A DNA stretch of 64,000 nt from Desulforamulus aeronauticus DSM 10349 (GTDB lineage Bacteria > Bacillota > Desulfotomaculia > Desulfotomaculales > Desulfotomaculaceae). Position numbers and translations under genes: made by a program. The notes beneath the pieces were generated by a model. It saw only the letters and a list, made by a program, of their open reading frames with translations. It was not told the origin of the DNA and did no database searches. The stretch is from contig NZ_FRAR01000021.1 of NCBI RefSeq assembly GCF_900142375.1, positions 50,177 to 114,176 on the forward strand, in the 5' to 3' direction. Shown here one piece after another: positions 53,551 to 62,862 of the stretch (positions are counted from its first letter, which is position 1; each line of letters opens with the position of its first letter).

Positions 53551-54720
53551 CTAATTAAATGAAAAAGAATCGTTTACTCTGGTGATGGCCTCTGTAAGGT
53601 CTTCCTCGGGCTGTACCATGGCAATTCTTACATAACCTTCCCCTTGTGCACCAAAGGCAACCCCTGGCACCATCAGGATACCTGTTTTATCTAGGAATTC
53701 CAGGCAAAAATCCATTGAAGATGAATATCCTTTGGGCAGTGGTGCCCAAATAAACATTGATGCTTGGGGTTTCGGCACCAGCCAGCCAAGTTTTGCAAAA
53801 CCATCTACCAAAATGTCACGTCTTCTCTGGTAGGTGGCTGCAGTTTGCCGCACACATTCCTGATCCCCAGTAAGGGCAGCAATCCCCGCTTCCTGGACAG
53901 CAGAAAAAACACCATAATCAATGTTGGATTTAATTCGTCCTAAAGCACTCAGTACTTCTGCATTTCCCACGGCAAAGCCAATTCTGCAGCCAGCCATGTT
54001 ATAGGTTTTTGACAGAGAATAAAACTCGACACCCACTTCCTTGGCACCGGGTACTTCTAGAAAACTCATCGGCTTAAAGCCATCATAGGCTAATTCAGCA
54101 TAGGCCACATCATGGCAAACCACAATATCATAAGCTTTGGCAAATTCAATAACCCGCTTAAAAAAATCCGCATTGGCCGAAGCAGCTACCGGATTGTTAG
54201 GATAGTTAATAGTCAGTAATTTTGCCCTTTGGGCCACCTCCACAGGTATTTGCTGAAAATCTGGGAGGAACTGGTTCTCCGCCAGCAACGGCATAGGGTA
54301 TAATTCCCCCTCTGCCAATTGGATAGCAGCAGAATAAATCGGATACCCGGGGTCTGGTACCAATGCGATATCACCTGGATTGACATAGGCAAGGGCAACA
54401 TGAGCCAATCCGTCCTGGGAACCCATCAGGGTTAACACCTCTGTGGCGGGGTCTAAATCAACATTAAATCTTTTTTTATACCACTTTGCCAGGGCTTGGT
54501 GCAATTCAATTTTTCCCGCTAAGGGATATGTATAATTGCGGGGGTTTTCTACTCCCTTGCGCAATGCTTCCAGAATATGGGGAGCAGGTGGTAAATCTGG
54601 GCTGCCCACACTTAAATCGATAACCTCGATACCGGTTGCTTGCTTCTCTGCCTTAGCTCTGGCCAATTCGGAAAATATGCCCGGAGCCAGTGACTCCATA
54701 CGTCTTGCCAGTTTCCTCAT
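53551..54720 (-). CDS. class I/II aminotransferase, LL-diaminopimelate aminotransferase-like
   Basis: This ~389-aa fold-type I PLP enzyme has SVGSPDLPPAPHILEAL, NYPNNPVAASA, HDVAYAELAYDG and the PLP Lys in YSLSKTYNMAGCRIGFAVG. The pattern resembles LL-DAP aminotransferases and aspartate/alanine aminotransferases. The ATG at 54720 has GGAG six bases before it; the ATG at 54732 is too close to its site. Substrate is not certain. Confidence 0.88.
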   Translation of the reverse strand: MRKLARRMESLAPGIFSELARAKAEKQATGIEVIDLSVGSPDLPPAPHILEALRKGVENPRNYTYPLAGKIELHQALAKWYKKRFNVDLDPATEVLTLMGSQDGLAHVALAYVNPGDIALVPDPGYPIYSAAIQLAEGELYPMPLLAENQFLPDFQQIPVEVAQRAKLLTINYPNNPVAASANADFFKRVIEFAKAYDIVVCHDVAYAELAYDGFKPMSFLEVPGAKEVGVEFYSLSKTYNMAGCRIGFAVGNAEVLSALGRIKSNIDYGVFSAVQEAGIAALTGDQECVRQTAATYQRRRDILVDGFAKLGWLVPKPQASMFIWAPLPKGYSSSMDFCLEFLDKTGILMVPGVAFGAQGEGYVRIAMVQPEEDLTEAITRVNDSFSFN

Positions 54721-54748
54721 AAGTATCTCCATTCCCTTCTATGACTTA

Positions 54749-54829
54749 ACTTAAAAAACTTGGCCTCCACCAAGTCTTTAGATACACCCTATTGGATCAG
54801 TCCGGCGAAGACTTAGTTTGCCCTTATAA
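54749..54829 (+). repeat. dispersed compound hairpin repeat, copy C
   Basis: It has AAAAAACTTGGC...CCAAGTCTTTAGA, CCGGCGAAGA and CTTAGTTTGCCCTTAT. The second hairpin of other copies is missing. The GGGCAAACTAA on the minus strand gives the last codons and stop of the PHP gene. Confidence 0.68.
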
Positions 54830-55646
54830 TGTCCCTAACGGCGTCCTTCAAAAGCTGTACCGATTCATAGGGAGCAACCGCACCACCAATAACATTACAG
54901 ATATCATGGTGAGACCCGTGGTAATCCGATCCACCAGTGGGTATTAATCCATAGTCCTTTGTTATCTTATAATAGTGTTCTACCATCAAGGGAGTATGAT
55001 TTCTGTGCCATACTTCCAAGCCTTTCAGCCCAGCCTTAATCAGGCTTGGCAGTAAATGATCTACCTTGGAGAAACCAGGATGTGCCAAAACCGGCACTCC
55101 CTTAGCCTTGATAATAAGTTGTATAGCTTCAACCGGGTTCAGTTTTTCCCGGGGTACATAAGCCGGTTTTCCTGCCCCGATATACTGGTTAAAGGCCTCT
55201 TGCATAGAAGAGACATATTTTTTTTCCAGTAGCGCCCGCGCTATATGCGGTCTTCCCACTGTTCCCTCACCGGATAATTCCAAGACCCGGGACATCTTAA
55301 TTTTCATACCCAGTTTCTTTAGTTTCCCGACCATTTTTTCTGCCCGAGTGAGCCTTTCCTCTTGCAGACCCCGCAGGGTCGTCGTAAATTCTTCATTATT
55401 AGGGTCAATTAAATAGCCCAGAACATGTATTTCCATTCCTTTGTAGTAGGTATTTACCTCCACCCCGGATAATACTTCAAGCTGAAAATCCGCGGCAGCC
55501 TGCAGCGCTTCATTAACTCCCGCAAGGGTATCGTGATCTGAGACGGCAATGGCAGCTAGCCCCTTATCGAGTGCTTTCCGTACCACTTCCCTAGGAGTAT
55601 CTGCGCCATCAGAAGCCGTTGTATGAATATGCAAATCTGCGTACAC
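54813..55646 (-). CDS. PHP-domain phosphoesterase
   Basis: This 277-aa protein has the four metal-binding segments of PHP enzymes: MYADLHIHTTASDGADTP, ISDHDTL-like AVSDHDTLAG, LAHPGF and GGSDYHG. The nearest relatives are YciV/RNase AM and nucleoside 3',5'-bisphosphate phosphatases. Exact substrate unknown. The end of the gene lies in repeat copy C. Confidence 0.9.
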   Translation of the reverse strand: MYADLHIHTTASDGADTPREVVRKALDKGLAAIAVSDHDTLAGVNEALQAAADFQLEVLSGVEVNTYYKGMEIHVLGYLIDPNNEEFTTTLRGLQEERLTRAEKMVGKLKKLGMKIKMSRVLELSGEGTVGRPHIARALLEKKYVSSMQEAFNQYIGAGKPAYVPREKLNPVEAIQLIIKAKGVPVLAHPGFSKVDHLLPSLIKAGLKGLEVWHRNHTPLMVEHYYKITKDYGLIPTGGSDYHGSHHDICNVIGGAVAPYESVQLLKDAVRDIIRAN

Positions 55647-55738
55647 TTGATATCACCGCTTTTTTATCTACCAGTATGCCCAGGCAATTAGTCTTAACAT
55701 TCTTTATTTTCTCGTTAGTTAACAAAAATCCTTCACCG

Positions 55739-56680
55739 TTAACCACAAATCTCTTTAAATAAACGAAGCCAGTTATCACCTAAAATTTTATCGATTTCAC
55801 TGCAAGTAAAACCTCTTTGCTGCAAAGCAGCGGCGACATTAGGAACCGCCACCCCAGCATGTTCCAAGCCTACCGGGGTATCGTCAATGCCGTCAAAATC
55901 CGAGCCTAAACCAATACAGGAGATACCCCCTACTTTATACAAATGGTGGATATGATCAATCAACCGGTCTAAGGAAGCACAACCTATGTCTATAAACTGC
56001 GGCATATAGGTTGCACCGATTACTCCACCCCTCACTGCAATAGCTTTCACTTGCTCATCCGTTAAATTTCTGATATGACTACAGAGGGAATAACAATTGG
56101 AGTGGCTTGCTGCCAGGGGCACCTTTACCTCTGAGATTACATCCCAAAAACTGGGTTGTGAAAGATGAGAAACATCAATAATTATGCCAAGTTCAGCCAT
56201 GCGCTGAACCACTTGTCTGCCTAAAGTTGTCAATCCGCCAGCCTCAGTTCCCATGCCAACACCATCTGCCAGTTCATTGCGGCCATTCCAAGTTAAGGTT
56301 AAGGCTCTCACCCCTTGGCGATAATAAGCCTCCAGTTGTTCAATACTGCCACGAATGGCTTCTCCCCCTTCAATGGTCAGCACTGCACAAATCTTATTGG
56401 CTTTAATGGCCTTCTCAATATCCTGACTATTTTTCACATGACAAATTAGAGAACTGTTAGCATGCATAGCTTCTTGAAATAAAGCAATGATTTCGTTCGT
56501 GTAATGGACCGGTTGCCTACTGTTTTCCGGCCCGACAAAAATAGCAAAAAATTGAACATCGATACCCCCTTGGCGCAAACGGGGTAAATCTAAATGTCCA
56601 CGAGATGAACACTCGCCTAGGGTTCGTTTTTGTTGTGCCAGTACCGTTAATGTATCGCAGTGAGCATCCACCACAGACAC
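55739..56680 (-). CDS. membrane dipeptidase (peptidase M19)
   Basis: This ~313-aa amidohydrolase-fold enzyme has VVDAHCDTLTV, the metal bridge Glu in LTIEGGEAI, DVSHLS, ASHSNC and IGLGSDFDGI. These are the M19 renal-dipeptidase motifs. It hydrolyses dipeptides. The GTG at 56680 has AAGGAGG eight bases upstream. Confidence 0.93.
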   Translation of the reverse strand: MSVVDAHCDTLTVLAQQKRTLGECSSRGHLDLPRLRQGGIDVQFFAIFVGPENSRQPVHYTNEIIALFQEAMHANSSLICHVKNSQDIEKAIKANKICAVLTIEGGEAIRGSIEQLEAYYRQGVRALTLTWNGRNELADGVGMGTEAGGLTTLGRQVVQRMAELGIIIDVSHLSQPSFWDVISEVKVPLAASHSNCYSLCSHIRNLTDEQVKAIAVRGGVIGATYMPQFIDIGCASLDRLIDHIHHLYKVGGISCIGLGSDFDGIDDTPVGLEHAGVAVPNVAAALQQRGFTCSEIDKILGDNWLRLFKEICG

Positions 56681-56718
56681 CAGGCATTCCTCCTTAGACA
56701 AGTTCCCATTAAGTAAGA

Positions 56719-56746
56719 AACCTGTTTGCAGGATGGCAAACAGGTT
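56719..56746 (-). terminator. spoVS terminator
   Basis: The stem AACCTGTTTGC/GCAAACAGGTT with a 6-base loop is followed by TTCTTACTT on the minus strand. Moderate tail. Confidence 0.65.
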
Positions 56747-56774
56747 GTACCTAAATTAACTAGTTAATTTATAA

Positions 56775-57035
56775 TTATCTGGGCTCAACTATCAGTTTAA
56801 TGGCCGTTCTTTCATCACCATCAATTATTACATCAGTAAAGGCAGGGATGCAAATTAAGTCTACTCCACTTGGGGCAACAAAACCTCTGGCAATAGCAAT
56901 AGCCTTGACTGCCTGGTTTAAAGCGCCAGCACCAATGGCTTGCATTTCGGCACAACCACGCTCACGAAGAACTCCGGCCAGTGCCCCTGCTACGGAATTT
57001 GGATTGGATTTTGCTGAAACTTTTAAGACTTCCAT
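56775..57035 (-). CDS. spoVS: stage V sporulation protein S
   Basis: This 86-aa protein (MEVLKVSAKSNPNSVAGALAGVLRERG...) is near-identical in pattern to SpoVS, a small Alba-fold protein needed for spore coat/core progression. AAGGAGG precedes the ATG. A good sigma-H-type promoter is upstream. Confidence 0.97.
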   Translation of the reverse strand: MEVLKVSAKSNPNSVAGALAGVLRERGCAEMQAIGAGALNQAVKAIAIARGFVAPSGVDLICIPAFTDVIIDGDERTAIKLIVEPR

Positions 57036-57089
57036 GCTGAAACCTCCTTAGAAAGTTTGGACGATAGTTCTAATCCCTGTATTGATTTT

Positions 57090-57114
57090 ATTCTGCAAAA
57101 TCCTAAAAATTCCT
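57090..57114 (-). promoter_or_regulatory. sigma-H-type promoter of spoVS
   Basis: On the minus strand AGGAATT - 11 bp - GCAGAAT fits the sigma-H consensus RnAGGAWWW-N11-12-RnnGAAT. B. subtilis spoVS is sigma-H controlled, which supports the match. Confidence 0.75.
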
Positions 57115-57159
57115 GCTATTGTAAGAAATTTATAAAAACTTGTGCCAGAATCCTTTTAT

Positions 57160-57939
57160 TTATTCCAAATGAAAAATCCGGTCTATTTTTAGAGCTTGCC
57201 CATTGTCTGGATTAACGTCTATTACCACTGCATTTAACTGATATGTAGTATCTGCTACTTCAAAGCGTCTGGGCATCTGGGTAATAAACTTTTCCAGAAC
57301 AATTTCTGTGGCAACTCCAATCACAGAATCCCGAGGCCCTGTCATACCAATGTCTGTGATATAAGCAGTTCCATTCGGTAAGATCCGTTCATCTGCTGTT
57401 TGGACATGGGTATGGGTACCACAAATAGCTGTAACTTTGCCATCCAAATACCAACCCATCGCAACCTTTTCCGAGGTGGCCTCAGCATGAAAATCCACAA
57501 AAATAAGATTTGTTTGGTATTGTAGTTGCTTCAAAATATGATCCATTGTTCGAAAGGGGCAGTCTAATTCCTGCATATAAATACGACCAGAGACATTTAC
57601 CACACCAATGGTTACACCATTTTTCGTTTCATAAAGTTGATAGCCCGCTCCAGGAGTGCCAGGCGGGTAATTAGCGGGGCGCAACAGTCTTTTTTCTTTC
57701 TCTATATAATCAAAGACCTCTTTTTTGTTCCATACATGATTACCCATGGTAAATACATCAACGCCGGCGTTAAATAGCTGTTTGGCGATTTCCTTGGTAA
57801 TGCCGTGCCCCGCTGCTGCATTTTCGCCATTGGCAATGACAAAATCTACGTTCATTTCTCTACGCAGGCAACTCAAATTCTCTAAAATTGCACGTCTTCC
57901 TGGACGACCAACAATATCCCCGATCATTAAGATACGCAA
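57160..57939 (-). CDS. YmdB-like metallophosphoesterase (TIGR00282)
   Basis: This ~259-aa calcineurin-like phosphodiesterase has MIGDIVGRPGRRAI, NGENAAAGHGI, GNHVWNKKE, DFHAEATSEK and GTHTHVQTAD. B. subtilis YmdB hydrolyses 2',3'-cyclic nucleotides and affects mRNA levels and biofilm decisions. It is encoded close to rny, as in Bacillus. The TTG at 57939 gives the family N-terminus; its ribosome site is a little distant (GGGGG about 12 bases). Confidence 0.92.
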   Translation of the reverse strand: MRILMIGDIVGRPGRRAILENLSCLRREMNVDFVIANGENAAAGHGITKEIAKQLFNAGVDVFTMGNHVWNKKEVFDYIEKEKRLLRPANYPPGTPGAGYQLYETKNGVTIGVVNVSGRIYMQELDCPFRTMDHILKQLQYQTNLIFVDFHAEATSEKVAMGWYLDGKVTAICGTHTHVQTADERILPNGTAYITDIGMTGPRDSVIGVATEIVLEKFITQMPRRFEVADTTYQLNAVVIDVNPDNGQALKIDRIFHLE

Positions 57940-57955
57940 TTGATAACGAAGCCCC

Positions 57956-58474
57956 CTATTTATTGAAAACCAAAACCCTACCCTCATCACGGAAGGCATA
58001 TAATCTTTTGTTTTCGGATTTCATCTTAACACTTGCCAACATGTGCTCAATCAGTTCTTCCTGCACTTCTAAATCTTCCTCCACCAATTGCTCACTTTCC
58101 TCTGTAACAAGATTCTTATTGATGTACTGGCGGAAAAGTTCAACCATAAGTGCAATTTCTTCTTGTACTAGTGTATCCACATCCCTTTGAATTTCAATCA
58201 TAGTAAAGCCATCGGATACCCTATAGTCTAGATTGATGATCCTGGGAGCCTTGTATTCCAGGCTATGATAAACCTGAATACTGCTAATCGTATTTTGTTT
58301 TAGGCCATTTATTTCGCTTTCTGTCATGATGCCGGCATAGATGAAAGTAAATTTCAGTATGTTCTTCTCCGGATCAAACTTTATTTTAGCCACTTCAGGA
58401 TATCTAATTAGGATAGATATTAATAAACTAACACTATTGGTTAGATCTTCCTGGCCTTTATAGCGAAAATCCAA
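57956..58474 (-). CDS. conserved-looking protein of unknown function between rny and ymdB
   Basis: This 172-aa soluble protein (MDFRYKGQEDLTNSVSLLISILIRYPEVAKIKFDPEKNILKFTF...) has an acidic, helical C-terminal half (TEESEQLVEEDLEVQEELIEHML). Ribosome site AGGTGGTGAA precedes the ATG. Its end overlaps the upstream extension of the ymdB-like frame. No family is recognised. Position suggests a link with RNase Y or YmdB, but this is inference. Confidence 0.65.
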   Translation of the reverse strand: MDFRYKGQEDLTNSVSLLISILIRYPEVAKIKFDPEKNILKFTFIYAGIMTESEINGLKQNTISSIQVYHSLEYKAPRIINLDYRVSDGFTMIEIQRDVDTLVQEEIALMVELFRQYINKNLVTEESEQLVEEDLEVQEELIEHMLASVKMKSENKRLYAFRDEGRVLVFNK

Positions 58475-58599
58475 AAATGTTCACCACCTGATGTTCTGTC
58501 AAATATCTAAATAATTCTGTGATGAATTAAACATTCCTGCTGAATATCTTTGTTTCTTCATAAAAAACTTCTTCCAAGACTGACATAAGTTGTATAATC

Positions 58600-58627
58600 A
58601 CAAAACGACCCCACGGGGTCGTTTTGT
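58600..58627 (-). terminator. rny terminator
   Basis: Perfect 13-bp stem ACAAAACGACCCC/GGGGTCGTTTTGT with a 2-base loop. T-rich at its 3' arm. Confidence 0.85.
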
Positions 58628-58647
58628 GGTATATTTAGCAATTGTCA

Positions 58648-60186
58648 TTATTTAGCATATTCCACATAGCGGGTTTCCCGAATAATAATAACTTTGATTT
58701 GTCCGGGGTAATCCAGCTCGTTTTCAATTTTCTTAGCAACATCCCGAACTAACCGAATCGCAGCTAAATCATCAATTTTGTCCGGTTTTACCATAATGCG
58801 TATTTCTCTACCAGCTTGAATGGCAAAGGATTTTTCTACGCCCTCAAAGGTACCAGCAATCTCTTCAAGCTTTTGTAAACGTTTAATGTAAGATTCCAAA
58901 GTTTCTCTTCTGGCCCCTGGGCGGGCAGCAGAAATCGCATCTGCGGCTTGTACCAAGACAGCTTCGATGGTTCGGGGTTCCTCGTCGCCATGGTGAGCGG
59001 CAATAGCATGTATAACTTCCGGATTTTCTTTATACTTTTGGCACAGGCTCACACCAATAGCCACGTGAGGACCTTCTACCTCATGGTCCACAGCTTTACC
59101 GATATCATGCAATAAACCGGCTCGCTTAGCCAGTTTTACATCAATCCCCAATTCAGCCGCCATAAGACCAGCCAAATGACAAACTTCTATGGAGTGCTTC
59201 AACACATTTTGACCGTAACTGGTGCGGAACTTCAGACGTCCTAATAGTTTTACCAATTCAGGATGTAGTCCCATCACGCCGGTTTCAAAGGTTGCTTGTT
59301 CACCAGCCTCACGGATTTGTACCTCAACGTCCTTCTGGGCCTTTTCCACCATTTCTTCAATTCTGGCAGGGTGAATACGCCCATCAGAAATTAATCTCTC
59401 CAAGGCTAAACGAGCCACTTCCCGGCGAATGGGATCAAAACCGGAAAGAATAACAGCCTCGGGAGTATCATCAATGATTAAGTCAATTCCGGTTAGGGTT
59501 TCAAATGCCCGAATATTCCGACCTTCCCTACCGATAATACGACCCTTCATTTCGTCGTTTGGTAAAGGAATCACTGCAACAGTTACTTCCGCTACATGGT
59601 CCGCTGCACATCTTTGAATAGCCGAGGAAATAACATCTCTAGCTCTTTTCTCGGATTCCTCTTTAGCCCTATGTTCATATTCCTTAATCATCACGGCCAT
59701 ATCATGTTGAAGCTCTTTTTCCACATCATTCAATAAGATATGTCGTGCTTCCTCCGAAGAAAGTCCTGAAATACGTTCAAGTTCAGCCAATTGACGATTA
59801 AAAAGAGTGCTAAGTTCAGCTTTGGTATTCTCAATTTCCACTTCTTTACGACCGAGGGACTCATCTTTCTTTTCCATGGAGTCCATTTTACGATCCAAGG
59901 TTTCTTCCTTTTGCAGAAGTCTTCTTTCAAGCCGTTGAAGTTCATTTCTGCGATCACGAAGTTCTTTTTCCATTTCGTTACGCAGTTTTAAAACTTCCTC
60001 TTTAGCTAGCACAACGGCCTCACGTCGTTTACCATCTGCCTCTTTTTCCGCTTCTTCTAAAATCTTTTTTGACTGTGCTTCCGCCGAAGACAGTTTTCCT
60101 TCGGCAATATTTTTCCGAATTAAAAAGCCAGCTGCCAAAGCAACTAAGGCGACAACAATAACCAGTAAGATTTGACTTGATTCCAT
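58648..60186 (-). CDS. rny: ribonuclease Y
   Basis: This 512-aa endoribonuclease has an N-terminal membrane anchor ([17 protein letters not shown]), a coiled coil (about residues 30-195), a KH domain ([25 protein letters not shown]) and an HD domain ([13 protein letters not shown]...[21 protein letters not shown], then HHGDEEP). It starts mRNA decay at the membrane. Strong ribosome site AGGAGGTG. The YmcA-like protein at 23.8 kb and YmdB-like protein at 57.2 kb are its likely functional partners. Confidence 0.97.
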   Translation of the reverse strand: MESSQILLVIVVALVALAAGFLIRKNIAEGKLSSAEAQSKKILEEAEKEADGKRREAVVLAKEEVLKLRNEMEKELRDRRNELQRLERRLLQKEETLDRKMDSMEKKDESLGRKEVEIENTKAELSTLFNRQLAELERISGLSSEEARHILLNDVEKELQHDMAVMIKEYEHRAKEESEKRARDVISSAIQRCAADHVAEVTVAVIPLPNDEMKGRIIGREGRNIRAFETLTGIDLIIDDTPEAVILSGFDPIRREVARLALERLISDGRIHPARIEEMVEKAQKDVEVQIREAGEQATFETGVMGLHPELVKLLGRLKFRTSYGQNVLKHSIEVCHLAGLMAAELGIDVKLAKRAGLLHDIGKAVDHEVEGPHVAIGVSLCQKYKENPEVIHAIAAHHGDEEPRTIEAVLVQAADAISAARPGARRETLESYIKRLQKLEEIAGTFEGVEKSFAIQAGREIRIMVKPDKIDDLAAIRLVRDVAKKIENELDYPGQIKVIIIRETRYVEYAK

Positions 60187-60234
60187 CTTTTCACCTCCTA
60201 ATTCTCAAATTAATTATAAAGTTTTAAAAGCAAA

Positions 60235-60433
60235 TAAAAAAACCGAGTAAAACTCGGTAGAAAATAAACCGATATCTGGTTGTCCACATCATCAAAAGGT
60301 ACACCAATACCACCAAAATATGGGAACAGAACATAAATGCCCAAAGCTCCCTTTCAAGGGGTTATGCCTTATGAATATTGGATTTTTTATATATTAAAAC
60401 CTGTTGCCAGATATCAAATTCTATTTTCTCCCA
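60235..60433 (-). ncRNA. candidate ~200-nt small RNA with 6S-like architecture
   Basis: On the minus strand a strong promoter (60440-60468) predicts a start near 60433. The transcript would contain a 9-bp closing stem GATATCTGG (60415-60407) with CCAGATATC (60279-60271). A large internal bubble follows, then a stem CCAATA/TATTGG and CATAA/TTATG, with an apical CCC-TTGAAA-GGG hairpin. It ends at the intrinsic terminator ACCGAG-TTTTA-CTCGGT with seven Ts (60258-60235). Length and outer-stem/bubble/apical-stem layout resemble 6S RNA, but I cannot confirm family membership. A leader of rny with a terminator is the alternative. Confidence 0.6.
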
Positions 60434-60439
60434 ACAGTA

Positions 60440-60468
60440 ATTTTACATTTTTTTAATGTCACTGTCAA
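60440..60468 (-). promoter_or_regulatory. sigma-A-type promoter of the small RNA
   Basis: On the minus strand TTGACA (60468-60463), a 17-bp spacer, then TAAAAT (60445-60440). This is the only close -35/-10 pair in the region. Confidence 0.75.
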
Positions 60469-60627
60469 GATATCTCCCTGCAGGGCCAGAGCCGTTTCAT
60501 AAATAACAAACATATAGGAAACTTGATAACCAAATAGTTACCTCTTAGACGCAAAACCATTCGGACATATTCAATAATTCGGCAGTATAAATACTGATAA
60601 ATAGCACGAGCAAGCAAGCATTTGGTT

Positions 60628-60860
60628 GTTTCAATCCACGCACTTCTGTACAGTGCAACATGTCATATGGACATTAGGATTAACTTTATCAGTGTTTCAA
60701 CCCACGCACTCCTGTGGAGTTTGACCCACTTTTTATTCACTTTCTTTCACCCCTTTAAGGTTTCAATCCATGCACTCCTGCAGAGTGCGACAATTAATAA
60801 AAATATATGTTAATTCTGTACGTTAAATGTTTCAATCCACGCACTCCTGCAGAGTGCGAC
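60628..60860 (-). CRISPR. short type I-C-like CRISPR array (four repeats), decayed at one end
   Basis: Four 32-bp repeats lie at 60628-60659, 60694-60725, 60760-60791 and 60829-60860, with spacers of 34, 34 and 37 bp. Read on the plus strand they start GTTTCAATCCACGCACT and end GAGTGCGAC, a type I-C-type repeat. The first two are degenerate (about 4-6 changes each), the last two nearly identical. In type I-C the transcribed strand is the complement, so the leader should be on the right, next to the intact repeat, and the left end is the old trailer. No cas genes within the window. Confidence 0.92.
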
Positions 60861-61017
60861 GCGGCATATTGGACTGTCTGATAATAAAGCTTTGTATAGC
60901 TTTATTTTGCGAACCTACTTTTTAAGTTGCTCTCTATGGACTCATTCAGGAAATAAAAGCATCCGAGCCTTTGCCATTCCTGTAGTGCGAACCTCCCATA
61001 GAATTACTGTTCATTAA
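60861..61017 (-). other. probable CRISPR leader
   Basis: AT-rich DNA next to the intact end of the array with repeated GGTTCGCA elements on the minus strand (near 60910, 60990 and 61020), as often seen in type I-C leaders. No gene here. Confidence 0.5.
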
Positions 61018-61620
61018 CGGTTCGCACCAATTAGCAGGGCCCCTCCATCTTTGATCTCTAAGTACATCATCGACAGACTGTGCAACTCAAACATGCACCT
61101 TCTAATACTCTCAGTCTCTACCGCACCAGCAAAGGGGGGATTAGCCAGGATAATGTCATAAGCGGCAGAAGCTTGGAAACGCTGTCTACGTAGTTGATGT
61201 GGGGTTGAGTGATAGAATGCAGCATCAGGTTCATGGCAGAAAGACGTAGCATGTCGGTGTCAAGGCCAGTGAACATCTATCCTGAAAAATGCTCCCATTG
61301 TTCACTGGTCATTTCGGCTCGTAGCGTTCACGGACATGCTCAGCAGAGGATATGCGGTGCCGCAAGCAGGGTCACAAATTTTATCATCCGGTGTTGGAGC
61401 AAGTAACCGCACCATCAGATCACGAATATACTTGGGCGTTCCAAACTGGCCGTTTAGTCCTGCAGTAGCCAGCTTGCCTAGCATAACCCTGCATATCTAA
61501 GTCTTCGATATCATGTTCGTATAACTCGTCTAAGCCTGTAATAATCTTTTACAATACCTGCGGGGTAGGAATTAAAAACATGACATCCTGCATATAACCC
61601 CTATCTATATCTTAGTAGTT
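61018..61620 (-). pseudogene. wrecked type I restriction-modification methyltransferase (hsdM)
   Basis: Three fragments in different frames, in hsdM order on the minus strand: [29 protein letters not shown] (about 61620-61490), [43 protein letters not shown] (about 61480-61350), then FTGLDTDMLRLSAMNLMLHSITQPHINYVDS (about 61275-61185), and AAYDIILANPPFAGAVETES..LHSLSMMYLEIKDGGALLIGAN (61170-61018). SAM motif DPACGT and catalytic NPPF are still readable. Frameshifts, stops and internal losses make it non-functional. hsdR and hsdS are not seen. Confidence 0.85.
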
Positions 61621-61701
61621 CATTTTCTAATAATAATAGCTTAATTTGGCTAATATTGTAAGATACAAAGCTGCAATAAGAAAACCCACCGAAATGGCGG
61701 G

Positions 61702-62862
61702 CTAATTAGTATCATGCTTTAAAGTCAATTTCTTGGTTTTTCGTTTTCGTTCTAGCAGATCCTTGGGAATAAAGCATAATGAATCTATCTCTTCTTTATT
61801 ATATCCTAGCTCATTTAAAATTTCATCCGAAGTCACAATATCATTGTCTATCAATAACTCAAATGCCTGTTTAAATAAATACGGTTGTTCAAATGCTATC
61901 GCATCGTCTAATGGCTCATTTCTCCAATATTGTTTTTTAGTCATTTGAGCATTAAGATACCTAATTTGGCTATCTGTTAAAAGGTTTAATCTCTCACATC
62001 TCTTGATCATTGCACTAATCGAGACTTTCCATCTTCTTTTTAAGAAAACAAAATGTTCTAGCGACGTAGACATAACCTCTTGCGAAAATGAATTGCTAGG
62101 TAATAAAAAAGCTCCGGCAAAACAATCTGCCTCATCCTCAATTTTATCAAGTATTTCTTTTTTTACTATGCTTTCCTGATCAATGTGTGAATGGAGTATC
62201 AAATGGCCTAGTTCGTGGGCCAAATCAAATCTTGAGCGTACTGCCGACTTATCTGAACCCAGGATAATATATGGTACATTATTGTAATATTGAGAGAACG
62301 CATCTACCTTTTTGTTTCCCAAAACTAATCTACATATTATAAACCCTTTATCTTGTAACAATTCCACCATATTATCGATTGGTACCTTTGGGATACCCCA
62401 GTAGCTCCTAAGTTTTAAAGCTAATTCCTCAATCAATACAAAGTCAATCTCATTAAAGTCATCAAATTGAGGGATATCTATTGGCGGAAAATCAATATAT
62501 TTTTTTAAATAATGGTGTATCTCGTCAGCCCAATGAACACGGTACTTATATGCTTCTTTTAGTTTTTTCGGTGTACTCTTCATGCTTCTAAAATATACCG
62601 CGCTGTCAACATAATTAGGGTTAATATTCTCTTTAGGCTTTAAGAAAAAGTTTAACGGAAACCTAAGGATGTCGACCATTTTCATTAGCACAACCATGCT
62701 CGGTGCTGAGTTGCCAAGTTCATATTGAGATATGGCCTGACTGGTAACCCCTAGTAACTCAGAGAGGTCTGCCAGCGAATATCCGCGGGAAACTCTGGCT
62801 TCTCTTATTCTGGCAGGAACAACTTTTTTATTAATGCCTATTTCCGTAACTTTCCCTTTCAT
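61702..62862 (-). CDS. XRE-family regulator fused to an ImmA/IrrE metallopeptidase
   Basis: This 386-aa protein has an XRE helix-turn-helix (about residues 17-72, RIREARVSRGYSLADLSELLGVTSQAISQYELGNSAPS). An ImmA/IrrE (DUF955) zinc-peptidase domain (about 150-290) has the HExxH site in FDLAHELGHLILH and a third acidic ligand region EDEADCFAGAFLLP. Such fusions usually cleave or sense a partner protein and regulate mobile elements, phage or toxin-antitoxin genes. Its ATG directly follows the stop of the upstream gene, so the pair is translationally coupled. Intact among decayed defence genes. Confidence 0.9.
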   Translation of the reverse strand: MKGKVTEIGINKKVVPARIREARVSRGYSLADLSELLGVTSQAISQYELGNSAPSMVVLMKMVDILRFPLNFFLKPKENINPNYVDSAVYFRSMKSTPKKLKEAYKYRVHWADEIHHYLKKYIDFPPIDIPQFDDFNEIDFVLIEELALKLRSYWGIPKVPIDNMVELLQDKGFIICRLVLGNKKVDAFSQYYNNVPYIILGSDKSAVRSRFDLAHELGHLILHSHIDQESIVKKEILDKIEDEADCFAGAFLLPSNSFSQEVMSTSLEHFVFLKRRWKVSISAMIKRCERLNLLTDSQIRYLNAQMTKKQYWRNEPLDDAIAFEQPYLFKQAFELLIDNDIVTSDEILNELGYNKEEIDSLCFIPKDLLERKRKTKKLTLKHDTN

